Source: Heterotrichella gracilis
Lineage: Eukaryota > Sar > Xanthophyceae > Tribonematales > Xanthonemataceae
DNA length: 64,000 nucleotides
Direction: 5' to 3'
NCBI GenBank assembly: GCA_032358255.1
Contig: JAULBX010001447.1
Span: 62,001-126,000 of the forward strand
Shown: positions 24,701 to 36,071 of the stretch, one piece after another
How the letters are laid out: the number at the start of each line of letters is the position of its first letter
Numbering within the stretch: the stretch's first letter is position 1
Translations under genes and position numbers: made by a program
Notes under the pieces: generated by a model
Seen by the model: only the letters and a program-made list of their open reading frames with translations
Told to the model about the DNA's origin: nothing
Database searches by the model: none

Positions 24701-25423
24701 CCGCCCCACAACCAGGGCTCCTGGCAGCAACAGAGCGCGCCTCAGGCCAAGCGCAGCAGGTTCAACCCCCCACAACCCCCACCGGAGGGTGTGTACTCGC
24801 ACACCGATCAGGACACCTACCCCTACCACCGGCAGCAGCAACAGTCCCAGCTGTCGCTCTCGCAGCAGAGCTCCGATTGGCGCTCGCAACAGCCCGACCA
24901 TCAGCAGCGGCTTTCTCAATCCCAGGGGTCTCAAATGCAGTCCCAGGGGTCGCTGGGCCCGCCGCAGGACAACTTCTCCCCGCACCCCAGCTTCACTTTC
25001 CAGCAACCGCCGCAATTTGCGTCCCAGGGCCAGCAGGTGGGGACCCAGATCAGCCAAATCGCGGGATTGGATTTGAGCCAGGGATTGGATTTGGACCAGC
25101 TGCAGCAGCTAGCACAATCACTGGCGGCAAACAACTTCCAATTCGGTCCCGGAAACCCGCAGCCCTCGGGGGGACCTGTGCAGCCACCGCCGCCACCCAT
25201 GCAGCCCATGCAGCGGCATGTGGACTTCCCCTCAGATGATACCTACAGCAGCCCCCCTTTGTACTCTTCCCACTCCTGGGCATTTGGCCAGGCACAGGCG
25301 GGCAACCCGCCCCCCCAGCACCAGCAGGAGCGGCGCCATGGCCATGATTCCCAACGCCAGTCCCAGTCGCAGCTCCCGCATGCTAGATCATGGTCTGGCA
25401 GCAGGTCAGGAAGCAGACAATGA
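21723..25423 (+). CDS. ZCCHC8-like protein (CCHC zinc knuckle + PSP domain), putative NEXT-complex scaffold
   Basis: This encodes a protein of the ZCCHC8 type. In animals and plants ZCCHC8 scaffolds the nuclear exosome targeting (NEXT) complex that feeds RNAs to the exosome through the MTR4 helicase. Seven exons: 21723-21922, 22143-22218, 22416-22568, 23189-23370, 23675-23874, 24155-24379, 24558-25423, giving 633 residues. A CX2CX4HX4C knuckle (CFNCGSYAHGVGDC) sits at residues 177-190. A PSP domain follows at about 243-295 (EKDFHGLEPGQLSEELRAAM ... WLHRMHDLGYPPAYL). FPGVNAPIP at 358-366 matches the motif after the PSP domain in ZCCHC8. Residues from about 370 to the end are Gln/Pro/Ser-rich and probably disordered. 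The 21723 ATG is the first real ATG of the frame. The alternative donor at 21921 would change the frame, so 21923 is preferred. The NEXT role is inferred from the domain order. Confidence 0.85.
22264..22291. repeat. Perfect inverted repeat in ZCCHC8-like intron 2
   Basis: Thirteen-base arms GTTATACAAATAG and CTATTTGTATAAC are separated by GG inside the intron 22219-22415. It could fold as a tight hairpin in the pre-mRNA. Confidence 0.8.
22555..22650 (+). repeat. Copy of exon 3 end plus donor in ZCCHC8-like intron 3, with TTTAGGG spacer
   Basis: The exon end and donor 22555-22587 recur in diverged form at 22617-22650 (GCGCTATGAACAG/GT versus GCGCTGTGAGCAG/GT). The two are separated by a TTTAGGGTTTAGGG tract. 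Confidence 0.7.
23376..23391 (+). repeat. G16 homopolymer just inside a 5' splice site
   Basis: A run of sixteen G starts six bases into intron 4 of the ZCCHC8-like gene (donor at 23371). More G-runs follow to about 23455. G-quadruplex potential is high, and the run length may be a sequencing estimate. Confidence 0.85.
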
Positions 25424-26939
25424 CTGGTGGGTGCAGGCTTGGTACATGGAGTCCGTTTCCAAGGTGAAGACTGGAGCGAGATTTGCACTCTTTCATCCCT
25501 ATTGTTTCCCACTCACAGACAGGTTTGTGCTTCAGCTTGACGGAATATTTGAGTTGGTTCAACCAGTTTAGGGTTTAACGGTTTTGGTCTTGACGGCGTT
25601 TCCAATGGCAATTGTCATTTTGCAGGCATGAGGATGCCTAACAATGTGACAGAGAACTGGTTTTGGTTTACAAAATTGTCCCCAAAATTACGCGTCTCGC
25701 TTAGGGCTTTACCTTTTTTTGTTTTTTTTTACAGTGCTTTTGCTGGGTTTTTACTGCATAATAAAGTGTTGACTTTGACAGCTGATCACACAGGGATTCT
25801 ATTGACAGAGGTTGACATGCGGCACATGCATGGCTGTTCTTGGTGCTCCTGGTGAGGAGTGCGTGATTCAGAAGTGGAAACTGTCCGGGGCTGCATGCAA
25901 GCAGGGAAACTCAACTTGCACTTGACAATGTCTAGCTCAGTCTGTTCCACAATACACAGCGGCTAGCTGCGCTGTATCAGTTCCGTCTCCGAGATTTCTT
26001 GGATGCAAGCTATTATGTAACAAACTGTTGTGGGAGTACACTGCAAAGACCCTGATCGTTGGTTCAGCCTACCAGGGATGCCCCACCAGTCCATACCCTT
26101 ATCAAGGGTTTTGGCCCTGGCACTCGCCGAGGCCTTGGCTTGGTTGGTGCACCAAAGTTGCGAACTTTCTAAGTAGGAGCTGGGTCACTTAGCCACAGCG
26201 CACGCTCCCTCATAGCCTAGCTGCCCCTCTCCCTTGGTTGGCGTTTGCGTTCTCACGAAGTGATGCAACCGGTATAGGTGGCGGGTCATCTGTTTGCCTT
26301 GGGCACTGAACGCAGTCACGTGCAGGTTCGCCTTGGAAACCCAGACAGCGTTTGTTGTTTAAAGCCTGACTTTGCAGCTGCCGGTACGTGGTCGAAAGCC
26401 CTCCCTGCTTATCAGATGCATGCATGATAAATCTTGTTGAATGCATGCATATGCATGCATTATAAGTGTGTGTGCTTTCTGCGCCTGTCATACGTCGCGG
26501 GCAGGCACGCCCTGTGACGTGCCGCGACTGAGGACATATGCTGTGACGTGCATTGCACTGCTATCAATTGGGGCCGGCAGAGACCTCATAGCTATACCAC
26601 GGCATGTACGTTACAGGTGTTGAGTTGTGGATAGGCGGGGTCTTTGCACTCACTCTTCCACGTTAATTGCAAGTGGGTATAGTGCATCGAGTCTCAGTAA
26701 GCTCTCTGACGTGTGTGACGTTGACAACCCACTGTTGCATGTGGTAGGGTGTCCACAGCCACTTGAAACCCTCTGGCGCCCCAGGTGCCCCCTCGCACAC
26801 ATATCCGGCCTCCTGAAGCAGCAGCGTTGCCATCTGAGGAACACACCACAGTCTCTGGCCGCCAACTCCCTGGGCAGCTAGGGTGTTTGTCCAGGAGGGC
26901 ACACACTGACCCTAGCGGAACCCTTGAGGGTTTACGATC
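25424..26939. other. Intergenic region upstream of LYR-motif gene
   Basis: No gene is recognised. A perfect 20-bp palindrome, ATGCATGCATATGCATGCAT, sits near 26441-26460. The remaining open frames are short and unlike known proteins. Confidence 0.6.
26441..26460. repeat. Perfect ATGCATGCAT palindrome
   Basis: This 20-bp self-complementary alternating sequence contains two CATGCATG (RY-type) cores. Related ATGCATGCAT tracts recur elsewhere in the window, mostly in intergenic DNA. Confidence 0.8.
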
Positions 26940-28746
26940 ATGGCGGGGTGGGTGGGGGCAGCCTCCGCACGGCATTGCGCAGCCAGCATCAGCGGCAGGG
27001 GGATCACCTCCCCTTCCACCTTCCCTGCATTCCTCACCTGGTTACGGCGAGGGTTTGCAGATGATGCCCAAGGGCACTTCAGCCAGCCAGGGGAAGACGT
27101 GGAAGAAATTATAGAGGGCATGATTGTGAGTCACGCACTCATGGAACCTGCTCGAGTCATCCCACATGCACATCATTGCACATGCATTCATAGGTGTGCA
27201 GTAGAAGCATGATGCATATGTGCACCAGACTGGGCCTTGGAAACAATAAAAACAAGTGTGAAATATGTACAGCTGTGCAAGGGTGGCTGATAATCTGGAC
27301 TATACTGCTGCAATGCATTGTATTGGGTTTAAATAGATACTGGATTCTGTAGGATGCATTCCAATAAAAGCTTTGGTGCCTCCCGTGCAGGAAAAGGCAC
27401 CCAAGAAGAAGGAGGAAGATCGCCCAAAGCTGCTCACCACACGCAGGGAGGCACTGTCACTGTACGTACGGTGTGGAGGGTGCAGCGGGAACCCTAGGGA
27501 AATTATGTGGAAGCCCTGCAAATGGGCACCTGGTCAATAGTCTTGCATGCATGCAACTGTCCTGCATGACAAGCACCCGTATGGGTGTATCTGTGTGGTT
27601 GAAACCCTTAGGGTGAGCAACAAACTCACCCATGTGCCCAGACTATTGCTTCCCAAGCTCTGCTGCACAGAGGGTCCCTTGTAAAACCCTTGAGAAAGGG
27701 TTTTAGTCATGCCCCCGTGTGCCTGCAGGTACCGGGAGATCCTCCGCTACTCAACGCTGTTTGTATGGAAGGACCAGCAGGGCAAACCATGGTGGGTGAC
27801 TGAGAGGGTATGCACTGTGCTGTGCGTTTGCTAGCATTGACTAGGGGAGGCAATATGGCAGGGGACAGGCAGAGTCACGTTTACGCTTACATGATGTGTC
27901 AGCATCCACTCACATGCCACGCTGGCTTTCTACATGTGTCGTCACGCACCCACATGCTGTGCCGGATTAATCAGCGGCTGCGCACATGCTGTGCCACATG
28001 TGCCCCCCCTTGTGCAGTAACCTCAATTGTGGCCGCCTTGCAGGGGGGAAGTCATTCGAGAGAGCGCTCGAAAGGAGTTTGAGTCAGCGAGGTTTGAAAC
28101 AGACCCTGAGCTGGTGAGTAACCCTTCGGATTTGGTTACCAGGCTGTTTCTGTGCTGCGCCCCATAAACACAGCCAGTGTGTAGCCAAGGGTGTGTTTGC
28201 TGTAGAGTTACAAAGCGTTCAAACGGACTGCTGTAAGAAGGCCAAGGCATTGACGGAGGCCATGATGCAGCTCCATTAGATGAGATGGCACAGATCCTTA
28301 TTTGTGTGTTCACCTCCTTATCTTCTAACTCCCTGGCCTGCCCCCTGCAGATCACCCGGCTGCTGGTTGTGGGCAGGGACTGTGTGCAGCAGGCAAAGGA
28401 CAAGGTGAGCAACATGTGCAGCAGTGGCAGGGGGGGTACACAGGGTTTTGTACCACCTTGGCCTTCACAAAGTGTGCACCTCCATGATCCTTGCCACGAC
28501 AGAAGTGCTTCTTTGGCTCCTGCGCATGGGCCATTACTCCCCCTGACACCTACTTAGCCCCCACGCAACATGAGGACTTCTTGGTGACGCATTCCTATTA
28601 TAGGATCTGGCATGATGAGGCAGTGAATAGACACTAAGTGCTGCTTCCCCTGCCCTGTGCAGTTCCTTGTGCAGCGCAGCCACGTGATACAGCAAGAGGA
28701 GCAGGCGGCACGGCAGCAGGGGGAGCCGCATGTGCCATACACATGA
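26940..28746 (+). CDS. LYR-motif (Complex1_LYR) family protein, probably mitochondrial
   Basis: This is a small LYR-family protein. Members are mitochondrial assembly factors or accessory subunits that act with acyl carrier protein in Fe-S and respiratory-complex biogenesis. Six exons: 26940-27125, 27391-27461, 27729-27791, 28044-28113, 28351-28404, 28663-28746, giving 175 residues. The LYR tripeptide at about 86-88 (ALSLYREILR) is completed across the exon 2/3 junction. It is followed by a helical, charged stretch with the downstream Phe/Arg pattern of the family (REILRYSTLF ... RESARKEFESARF). Residues 1 to about 60 are Ala/Arg/Ser-rich and could be a presequence. A Lys-rich linker precedes the domain. 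The frame stays open across all six exons. Which LYR subgroup it belongs to cannot be fixed by eye. No operon-like context applies. Confidence 0.78.
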
Positions 28747-29547
28747 CCATGACACTGGCGTACGGCAACCGGCGAACGCCAGGCTAGACTAGCTGGGCCC
28801 AGCATCTAGTTTAAGAAAGGAAGAAAGGGAGGATTGGATGACGCGAGCCGGGGTTGGGGGCACAAGCATAGGGCCTGGCCTAAATTTAGGCTCGTAGCAT
28901 GCTGCCAGCCTAGAGCACAGCAGGGCGCCATGTAGAGGTTTAACTTAGGGTTACATTGAAAAGCATTTTAAGGCGGCCATTTGGCTGCTACTGCGGGAAA
29001 CATGCACTGCAGGTCATAGGTACATGCTGTTAGCACACATTCCACCTGATTACCTACAATTGGCTGTTGCAAAAATAAATTGGTCAACTACAGACTGAGT
29101 GAACTGCAGGCATGCCGTGGCAGCGGGATGTGGGTCATCTAAATTTTGACTTTTGATCCCCGCATTGTCATGCCAGAGCCTGGACAGAAGGTGCTGCAAG
29201 CATGTCCACGTTGCAGCTAAACCCTGCAGCCACATGTCTTCTGAACATTTTCATTGATGCACTCACATATTGCATATTAATATTGGGCGCAGCGCTGCAC
29301 ATACCGCTTGGGTGACCCGCAATACCAACACAAGTTTGCAAATAAATACATGGGCTCACTGAGTCAGTCTCAACAATGGTACGCCAGCTGTCTGCCTGCT
29401 GAATGAACAGAGAAAATTGCTGTAAACGATAAAAAAAGACAATTTATCGGTTGCGTAGAAGTCAGGCTGCTAAAAACTGGGGCAGGGGAAAAAATCTAGA
29501 GCAATCTGGTAGATTCTGTCAAAAGATGTGCCGCGTGGCTATCATGA
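28747..29547. other. Intergenic region between convergent LYR and SAMHD1-like genes
   Basis: This is 3' flanking sequence of both genes. Nothing else is recognised. Confidence 0.6.
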
Positions 29548-32500
29548 TCATTGTGGCTCCGGGCGGTGAATGGAGGCGGGGGCAATACCCATTCCTGTTG
29601 CCCATCGGCGCACTGCGGCGTGCACCGCCGGCTCCTGCTCGGGCTGTCGCGCAAAAACTCTTAGGGTCTTCACCTGCAAGGGGGGCATGGAGGGTAGGAA
29701 GTCAGGACCATAATGTGCAAAGTTGCAGCTACGTATGTACCTTGCCAACGAATCGTATGGAAGTTAACCCCCAAACCAGACCAGCGCGTTATATGGATGT
29801 GGTTATTGATAAACCGACTTGTACACTTTATATGCATGGGCATCTACACTTTAATGCTCCCATGGGTGTGGTTGTTGATGCATGACCATGAAAACAGTGC
29901 TACTATGCTTGTCAAGCCATGGCAGGATAGATTTGGTTGGCGTGGCTCAATATAGCTGTCTGCTGATCTGGCTGCAAAACAAACTATGCATGTCACGTGC
30001 GTACCCTGAAGTTATCCGGCAGGAACGGCGGATGGTCCCACGGGGGCAGCTGCGCACAGGTCACTGCCTCCCCTTCGCCCTTGTAGAAGTGGATGTGGTC
30101 AAAGGGGTTCTTGTCCTGTGGAACACACATCCCATATGGATTGCATTGCCTTTAAATGCATTGCACATGATGGCCCCATGCATTGCACATGATGGCCCCT
30201 CGTATGGACTCTTAAGTTGTTAACAGAACCCAAGAAGATGCAAGCCCCAACACAGCTCAGTACTGTTTTTTGCACGGCGTGGTGCGCGTGGCGGGCGATT
30301 GACTGGTGACTGGTCAAAGTCACCAGTCAAATTAACGAGCATCCTATTGGGCTGGTAATGGTACTGGCCTGGAACTCATATTGACCATCTGTTTCACATG
30401 GATACAAAAACTAAATAGAAAGGCATCCCCAGCCGTCATCGGCTTATTGCCTGTTCACATAGACGCAAATGTATGCATGGGCCTGGCGCTCACCTTGAGC
30501 CCAAAGTCCAGCTTGCTTTCCGTGACGATGCTGTCATCTGCAACCAGCCCCGAGCTCCCTGCATAGCGGCTGCTGGCAAGGTCCGAGGCACTGGGCAGGC
30601 GGAAGTGGCAGCTGCAATACACCCACATCATATCAAATGCCATTTCTGTACCTGTATTTTATATCTACTCAGCAAAGTAATGGCAATATGGATAAGAACT
30701 TCATCGGCTGCGTAAGTGGAGTGCTCTTCCCTCAAAGCATGTGACGACAACTGCTGTCCTGCCTCCCATTTCAGCAAGGCATGATCATGGACAAAGTGCG
30801 ACTATAAATGGCCCTTGCTCAAATCCAGGATACAGGGGTGAGGGGTGAGCAGGCACTCTTTACGAGCAGAGGCAAGCAACCACGTGCGCACCACGCCACG
30901 CAGCCCAATGTTTGCACCTGTCTGTCAGTTATGCTGGGAGCTTGACCTCAGCTGCTGTGCCATAGGGCCTGCCTTGGTACACCCTGAATTTAAAGCCTAC
31001 ACCCTCAACCACAACCTACCTTTCTGTCAGCTGCGCTGGCAGCTTCACCTCAGCCGCTGTGACAAAGAGCCTGCCACGGTACACCTTACACAAAAACAAT
31101 AATCCCTAAACTATAACCTACCTGTCTGTCAGCTGCGCTGGCAGCTTCACCTCGGCCGCTGTGACATAGGGACTGCCGTGGTACACCCGAAACCCTACAC
31201 CCTACACCTGAACCCTAATCCCTAAACTATAACCTACCTGTCTGTCAGCTGCGCTGGCAGCTTCACCTCAGCTGCCGTGACATAGGGCCTGCCATTGTGC
31301 ACCCGCTCAAGCACCCGCCTGGCCTGTTCAAGGCATGGCTCTGTGCTCTCCGAGATGGCAGTCAGGATGGAGTCGTCCAGGCGCAGGAATTCCTGCGGGT
31401 CGCTAATTTGCTGTGTGATGTCAAAGCGGTCCTCTACCCTGGCCATCATCAGCGCGTCCTTCACCATCTCATCCATGGCGCACACCTCCCTGCATGACGT
31501 AATAACATAATAACGTTAGTTTAAACTAATTTATTGAACATTATTACGTTATTATTAATTAGATTATGACGATAAAATGACCGCTGGAGTGTTTCCGTTC
31601 CATAGGCAACTCCCGGGCGGAGCAGTTCCCGAGTTGCGCTTTGCACTGGATCAACCTGAAGGCATGACCAGGTTGCAGGCATGGAGAGGCTACTGGGCAT
31701 GGCAACAAAAGCATGGGTGGATGATGTGTGCCTGTTGGCTGCTGCCTCACCTGCACTGATACACGTATTGGTACATCTCGCATCGCGTCAAGAAGAAGCG
31801 CCACACCTCGGATTTGAGCTCCACGGGGAAGCTGATCTTGCCATCAACAACCTGCCGAACGGAGGGGATTTAGGGTTTAGGGTCGACGCAACTGTGGGTA
31901 TGCTCCAGCATGCCCAGGGCACTGAACAGTGGCATGGGAGCACAAGAAGCAATCAGGGTATAGGTTGGCATGGGACCAAAACAACCGCTTGAATCGCAGC
32001 CCAATCCCTACTTGAGGTGCAGCAACAGACTAGGGGGGTCAAGCCCCACATCAGCCCGGCACGGTGCAAGGCTTCGTGTGGCGCAAAGCAAACATGGCAG
32101 GGTGTGAGGCCACAAGTGATCTGTAAGGTGCAGCGCTGTGCCGCAGAGTGTTGCTGGCATGTAGCATACCTTTGCCCCTTTAAGGAGTGCTGTCAGGTTG
32201 CACGGCAGCCTGTGGTCGCTGGGGTGGGTGTGGAGCCAGTCACGCTCAATGTAATCAAAGCGGTCCACGTCTATCCCGCTGCTGTGGTTGGCTACAATGT
32301 CAAACATCCACCCACACTGCGAATCTGCAGGAGGGGCGCCCTCAATGAGCGCTTTGATGGTGCGCACCTCGGCCTGGCCCAGGTCCAGTGCAGCTTCATC
32401 CACCACGCAGTCCACCAGCTGCATGGACATGGCCTCGTGCGTCCTGAAGCAGAAAAAACAGCATGAAAACTCTCATGAGGGGTTTTGATGAGGGGTTTTG

Positions 32501-33610
32501 ATACTGCAACCGTGTGCAGAGAGTGGTTGTATAGCCCTGCACACACAGGGACGATGGCGGATCGAAGAACATCTAGAGCCATATGGGCACAGCGGCAGCA
32601 GTTGCTGGGGTCTTCCACGTTCACGCGTGGCAGCAACAACTCCCGTAGCTAGCAGCACCTCACAAGCCCTGGGCTGGCCTGACCTAGTGGAGACAGTGGT
32701 TGCAATATGCCCCTGGTTGGAAGGCCCGGAATGTCACTTAATGGCATGTTTTGTGCCTTCTAGCACGCAGATGCGCAACAGCATCACTCACCAGGTTGTG
32801 CCCGGCTCCACCCTCTTCATGGTGGCCTCGAAAAGGTGGCTGAACGGCCCGTGGCCCAGATCGTGCGTCAACCCTACACAGCACCGTTCGGTGTGAGCAT
32901 CATTCAACAAAACAAGTACCATACAGAACCATATGCAGGGGATGCAGCCAGAAATCAAGGTACGGTCCACACCAAATGAGGCTGCTGACCACAGGCAAAC
33001 AGGCTACTCAGGCAGGGCGCACCAGCCAGCTCCACCAGGACCGCGTTGGGTTTCTCCCCTCGCTGCAGGTTGGTGGAGAGGTGTTTCACAAAGCTGCCAG
33101 CAAGGTGGGCTACCCCTTTGCTGTGTTGGTGGCGGTTGTGGTGCGCTGTATGGAAGCTAGGTGTGAGGGAGCAAGTCCCCAGCTGCCGCAGCCTGCCCAG
33201 GCGCTGGAAGGGCCTGGTGTTCACTGCAGCAAAGCAGGAGAGCTTGTCAACCCTTTCCATGGCACACAAGGTTGGACCAAACCAGATCATGCACAGTGCA
33301 CCTTGTTGGCCCACTGCACTGCAGAGTACAGCACCAACAACCTACCAGCTTTCCACGCCATGTCCGACAATTGTAGGCTGTTATGTACAAGGTCAGAGCG
33401 ACCAGTACTGCTGGGATAGGAGGTGTCCAAAAGAGGCACAGGCGTGGACTCCGGTTCTGTATACTGCGTCTGTGCCAGCTGGAGGTCTTCATCATCAGAG
33501 CTGCACTGCCCATCAAGCCAAGCACCGTCACTGGGCTCAAGGCGTCGCCTTTTACTCGGCTCAGGGGTACTCAAGTCCTCCTCGTGGAACGTAAGCTTCG
33601 CTTTCGACAT
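29548..33610 (-). CDS. SAMHD1-like HD-domain dNTP triphosphohydrolase
   Basis: This is an HD-domain protein of the SAMHD1 type, which hydrolyses dNTPs to nucleosides and triphosphate and has roles in DNA repair. Nine exons in transcript order: 33610-33346, 33223-33023, 32873-32792, 32443-32170, 31851-31751, 31489-31238, 30611-30494, 30115-30005, 29673-29548, giving 509 residues. The metal-binding HD set is present: His122 in HNRHQHSKGV, His159-Asp160 in LTHDLGHGPFSH, and Asp in GIDVDRFDY (241/243). RPFQRLGRLRQLG and YQYVYQCREV...MVKDAL also match family blocks. The N-terminal 60 residues are acidic/Ser-rich with a basic KRRR that could be a nuclear signal; no SAM domain is seen. The segment aligned with the family DPVHG motif is DLVHN. 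The C-terminus keeps the DKNPFDHIHFY block. Nucleotide specificity is inferred. Confidence 0.9.
30920..31310 (-). repeat. Tandem array of SAMHD1-like exon 6 3' ends with their 5' splice site
   Basis: The last 70-75 bases of exon 6 plus donor (31231-31310 in plus coordinates) recur in the adjacent intron at about 31115-31190, 31013-31088 and, more diverged, 30920-30986. Each copy keeps the coding sense of VTAAEVKLPAQLTDR; the two nearest also keep the CAG/GTAGGTT-type donor. Spacers carry CCCTACACCCTA and CCCTAAACTAT tracts. I find no acceptor that would put a copy in frame. Confidence 0.85.
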
Positions 33611-35131
33611 CTCGCCCAGAGTGAAGGCCTGTCACTTCCTTGCGGGGGGCCGAGACGATAGCGTTGGGATGGTGTTGCACAGCCCAGCGCATACCGTCTG
33701 TGGGTGGCCACTCGTATGTATGCACCGGGTGGAGCGCAAATAAGACCAACACCGCAATAAGAAGCTGTTTCGTGAAACTAGCAGCTGCTGACAGAAAGAG
33801 AGCTTGTAGCGGCAGCCGACGCTTCACTGGATCGCAACGTGTGTACCCAAGATCTGAGGAATAATACTTAGCAGCTCTTCCAGCTTGGCTATGGAAGTTT
33901 GTTTCCGCGCGTGCGCAACGTACAGAGACCAGCCCTCACAGGGAACTACTGTCGAGCCTCCCACTGCGAGGGGGGTGGCAAGCTCTCGAGGGGGAACTAT
34001 GGAGGTGGTCGCAGACAAGCTGGGAATGTGCTCAGCAGATTCAACTGGGCACTAGGCCATTACCTCGGTATGCGCAGGGCACAAAAGTGCTCAATTGCAA
34101 AAGTGGTAAAGCTCTGGGGTAGTTGGAGGCTGGAGTGTCGAATGCATGCATGCGGAGAATGCATGCATGTGCCAAATGCACCATCATGTCACTGTTGGAG
34201 CAACCCTGACGGTGCCGCTTGTAAGATGAACCTCTGTCCCACAGCAATCAAACCCGAAATCCTTCAACAACCTTGGCAAGCAAGCCTCAACAGTTGGCGT
34301 CGTAGAATAAGTGCCAAATATGGCCACAGAATGTTTTTCATACGAGGACCAGGAAGCCGGTGGCGTGTGTCTGTAGGCAAGAATATATTGCCGGCTGCTG
34401 TAGTAAGCAAGGCCTGGTACTTGGTAGGGAGGGTGGCAAGTCCTTTGAAATACTGTCACAAACGCAGCTGGGCAACTAGAGGCTGCCTACGTTGCCCCAG
34501 TGGGCAACAGCCTTCTCTTGCAGACAGTACTGTAAAATGCATAGCCAACACAAAGGTGCAGCTGTTTTTCACACGGTCAGCAAATCATGTGTGGCCTGTA
34601 TGCACTCTGAGAGCACATCCCTTCCAAGCAAACTCTTGCAGTCAAGTATTGAGGCCCAGGTCACCGCCAAAGCCACCAACTGCACTGCTCTGTGTAGGGG
34701 TGTGGGTTGTAGAATTTCAGGGCTGGGGTTGAGGGTTTAAGCATGTATCCTCACTCTCAACGTTTACGCACATCAACCACCTGTGACGGCATCGGTTGGG
34801 TTTGGCTGAGCACTACCATCACGACCACCAACACCAGCAACAGCACCAGCAGCAACACCACCGGCACCTGCTTATGGGTGCAACCTGAGGGGGTATGCAG
34901 GTATATGTACTGCCAGGCAACTGGGTGCAGAGCACAGTGACAGCGGTCAACCATGGTGCAGTGAGGCCACACCTCAGCTCATGACCATCCATTGCAGAAT
35001 TGCCAGTGGGCACGGAAACTCGTCCATTTGCATTGTCGAGGGCAAAGGACCAATACCAGCTGAATCAACGCAGGTGGAAGGGTGTAAACTCCAGGCTCCT
35101 CAGCTCCTTCAAGTTTGAAGGGAAAAGCTGC
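33611..35131. other. Intergenic region between divergent SAMHD1-like and first Cys/Pro-rich gene
   Basis: The region should contain the promoter of the SAMHD1-like gene. No coding sequence is recognised. An ATGCATGCAT-type tract occurs near 34142-34168. A (CCA/GCA)-rich short stretch near 34810-34870 is low complexity. Confidence 0.6.
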
Positions 35132-35228
35132 TGCCAACTGGCACTCTAGAGTTCGCGCGCTTTTTTGCCAACTGGCACTGGCCAGGTTTGCAAGTTTGCA
35201 AGTTTGCAAAGTATTTTGCCAACTGGCA
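35132..35228. promoter_or_regulatory. Cluster of TGCCA(N2)TGGCA dyads upstream of first Cys/Pro-rich gene
   Basis: TGCCAACTGGCA occurs three times, at 35132-35143, 35166-35177 and 35217-35228, all 130-225 bp upstream of the TATA box. The same dyad occurs upstream of the paralogous gene. It is a candidate transcription-factor site; no factor is known from the sequence. Confidence 0.6.
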
Positions 35229-35355
35229 CTGGCCAGGTGGCAGCTTTTCAAACCGAGCTGCTGCAGCACAGGAAGGCTCTCGCCTGCTGATGGGTGTGCC
35301 AGAGTCGAGTGCTTTCAGAGGTTTGCCCAGTGCTGTGAACGCCTGGTTTGAAGGA

Positions 35356-35362
35356 TATATAA
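35356..35362 (+). promoter_or_regulatory. TATA box of first Cys/Pro-rich gene
   Basis: GGATATATAA lies about 25-30 bp before GCAGTTACTACC, which is shared with the paralogue and is the likely transcription start region. The first, non-coding exon then runs to a GT donor at 35550, and a second exon begins at 35953. Confidence 0.7.
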
Positions 35363-36071
35363 CCCCCAGATGTATCCATTTGCAGTTACTACCTTCACTC
35401 GCCACCTGCTGGTTACATCTCCTGACCTTCGCCCTCCTTCAGCCTTGGCCACTATCTTGCGCCGTTGATCTAGCTTCGCTGTTGCACGGTTCGGTTTATC
35501 AATAAGGCGCAATTTTTTTTAGAAAACCCAACGACACCTGCGAACCCAGGTAGGTGGGTACTGACTCTGCTTAGACCTCACATATAGTTGTCAAGGGTGC
35601 CTAGGTGCACACCACATTCACAGGCCGTCCTTGCAAGTTTCTGACACTATTTTCGTATTAAGTACGATTTGAGACCGGTTACGTCTATAACATTAGTGGG
35701 TTGACTATCAAATGCGCTGTTCTGGCACAACTAGCACAACTTGTCCTATATGACGTTTGCATGCATGCATGCTTGTGCACAGCGCTTATCGCAAGCGCCG
35801 ACTACAGTACAACGAACCGCACAAAGCATTATACGTATGGTCAGCCATAGGTCTCATAATATTTTCCTCTTGTCAGCTCGAGTTTTGTGCAGGGCTAAAC
35901 CCACTGTATTTGCACACAAAAAGCAGTGACTGACACCCACGCTGATGTGCAGGCTTGACGAAGTTCCTCTCACCTGTCCAGCCCATCCTGTTGAACAGGT
36001 TTGACAAGAAGAGGTTTTCAACGTCTAGTATATTCCTTGCACGGCTGCTGGGACGCTGCTCTACCTTCAGG

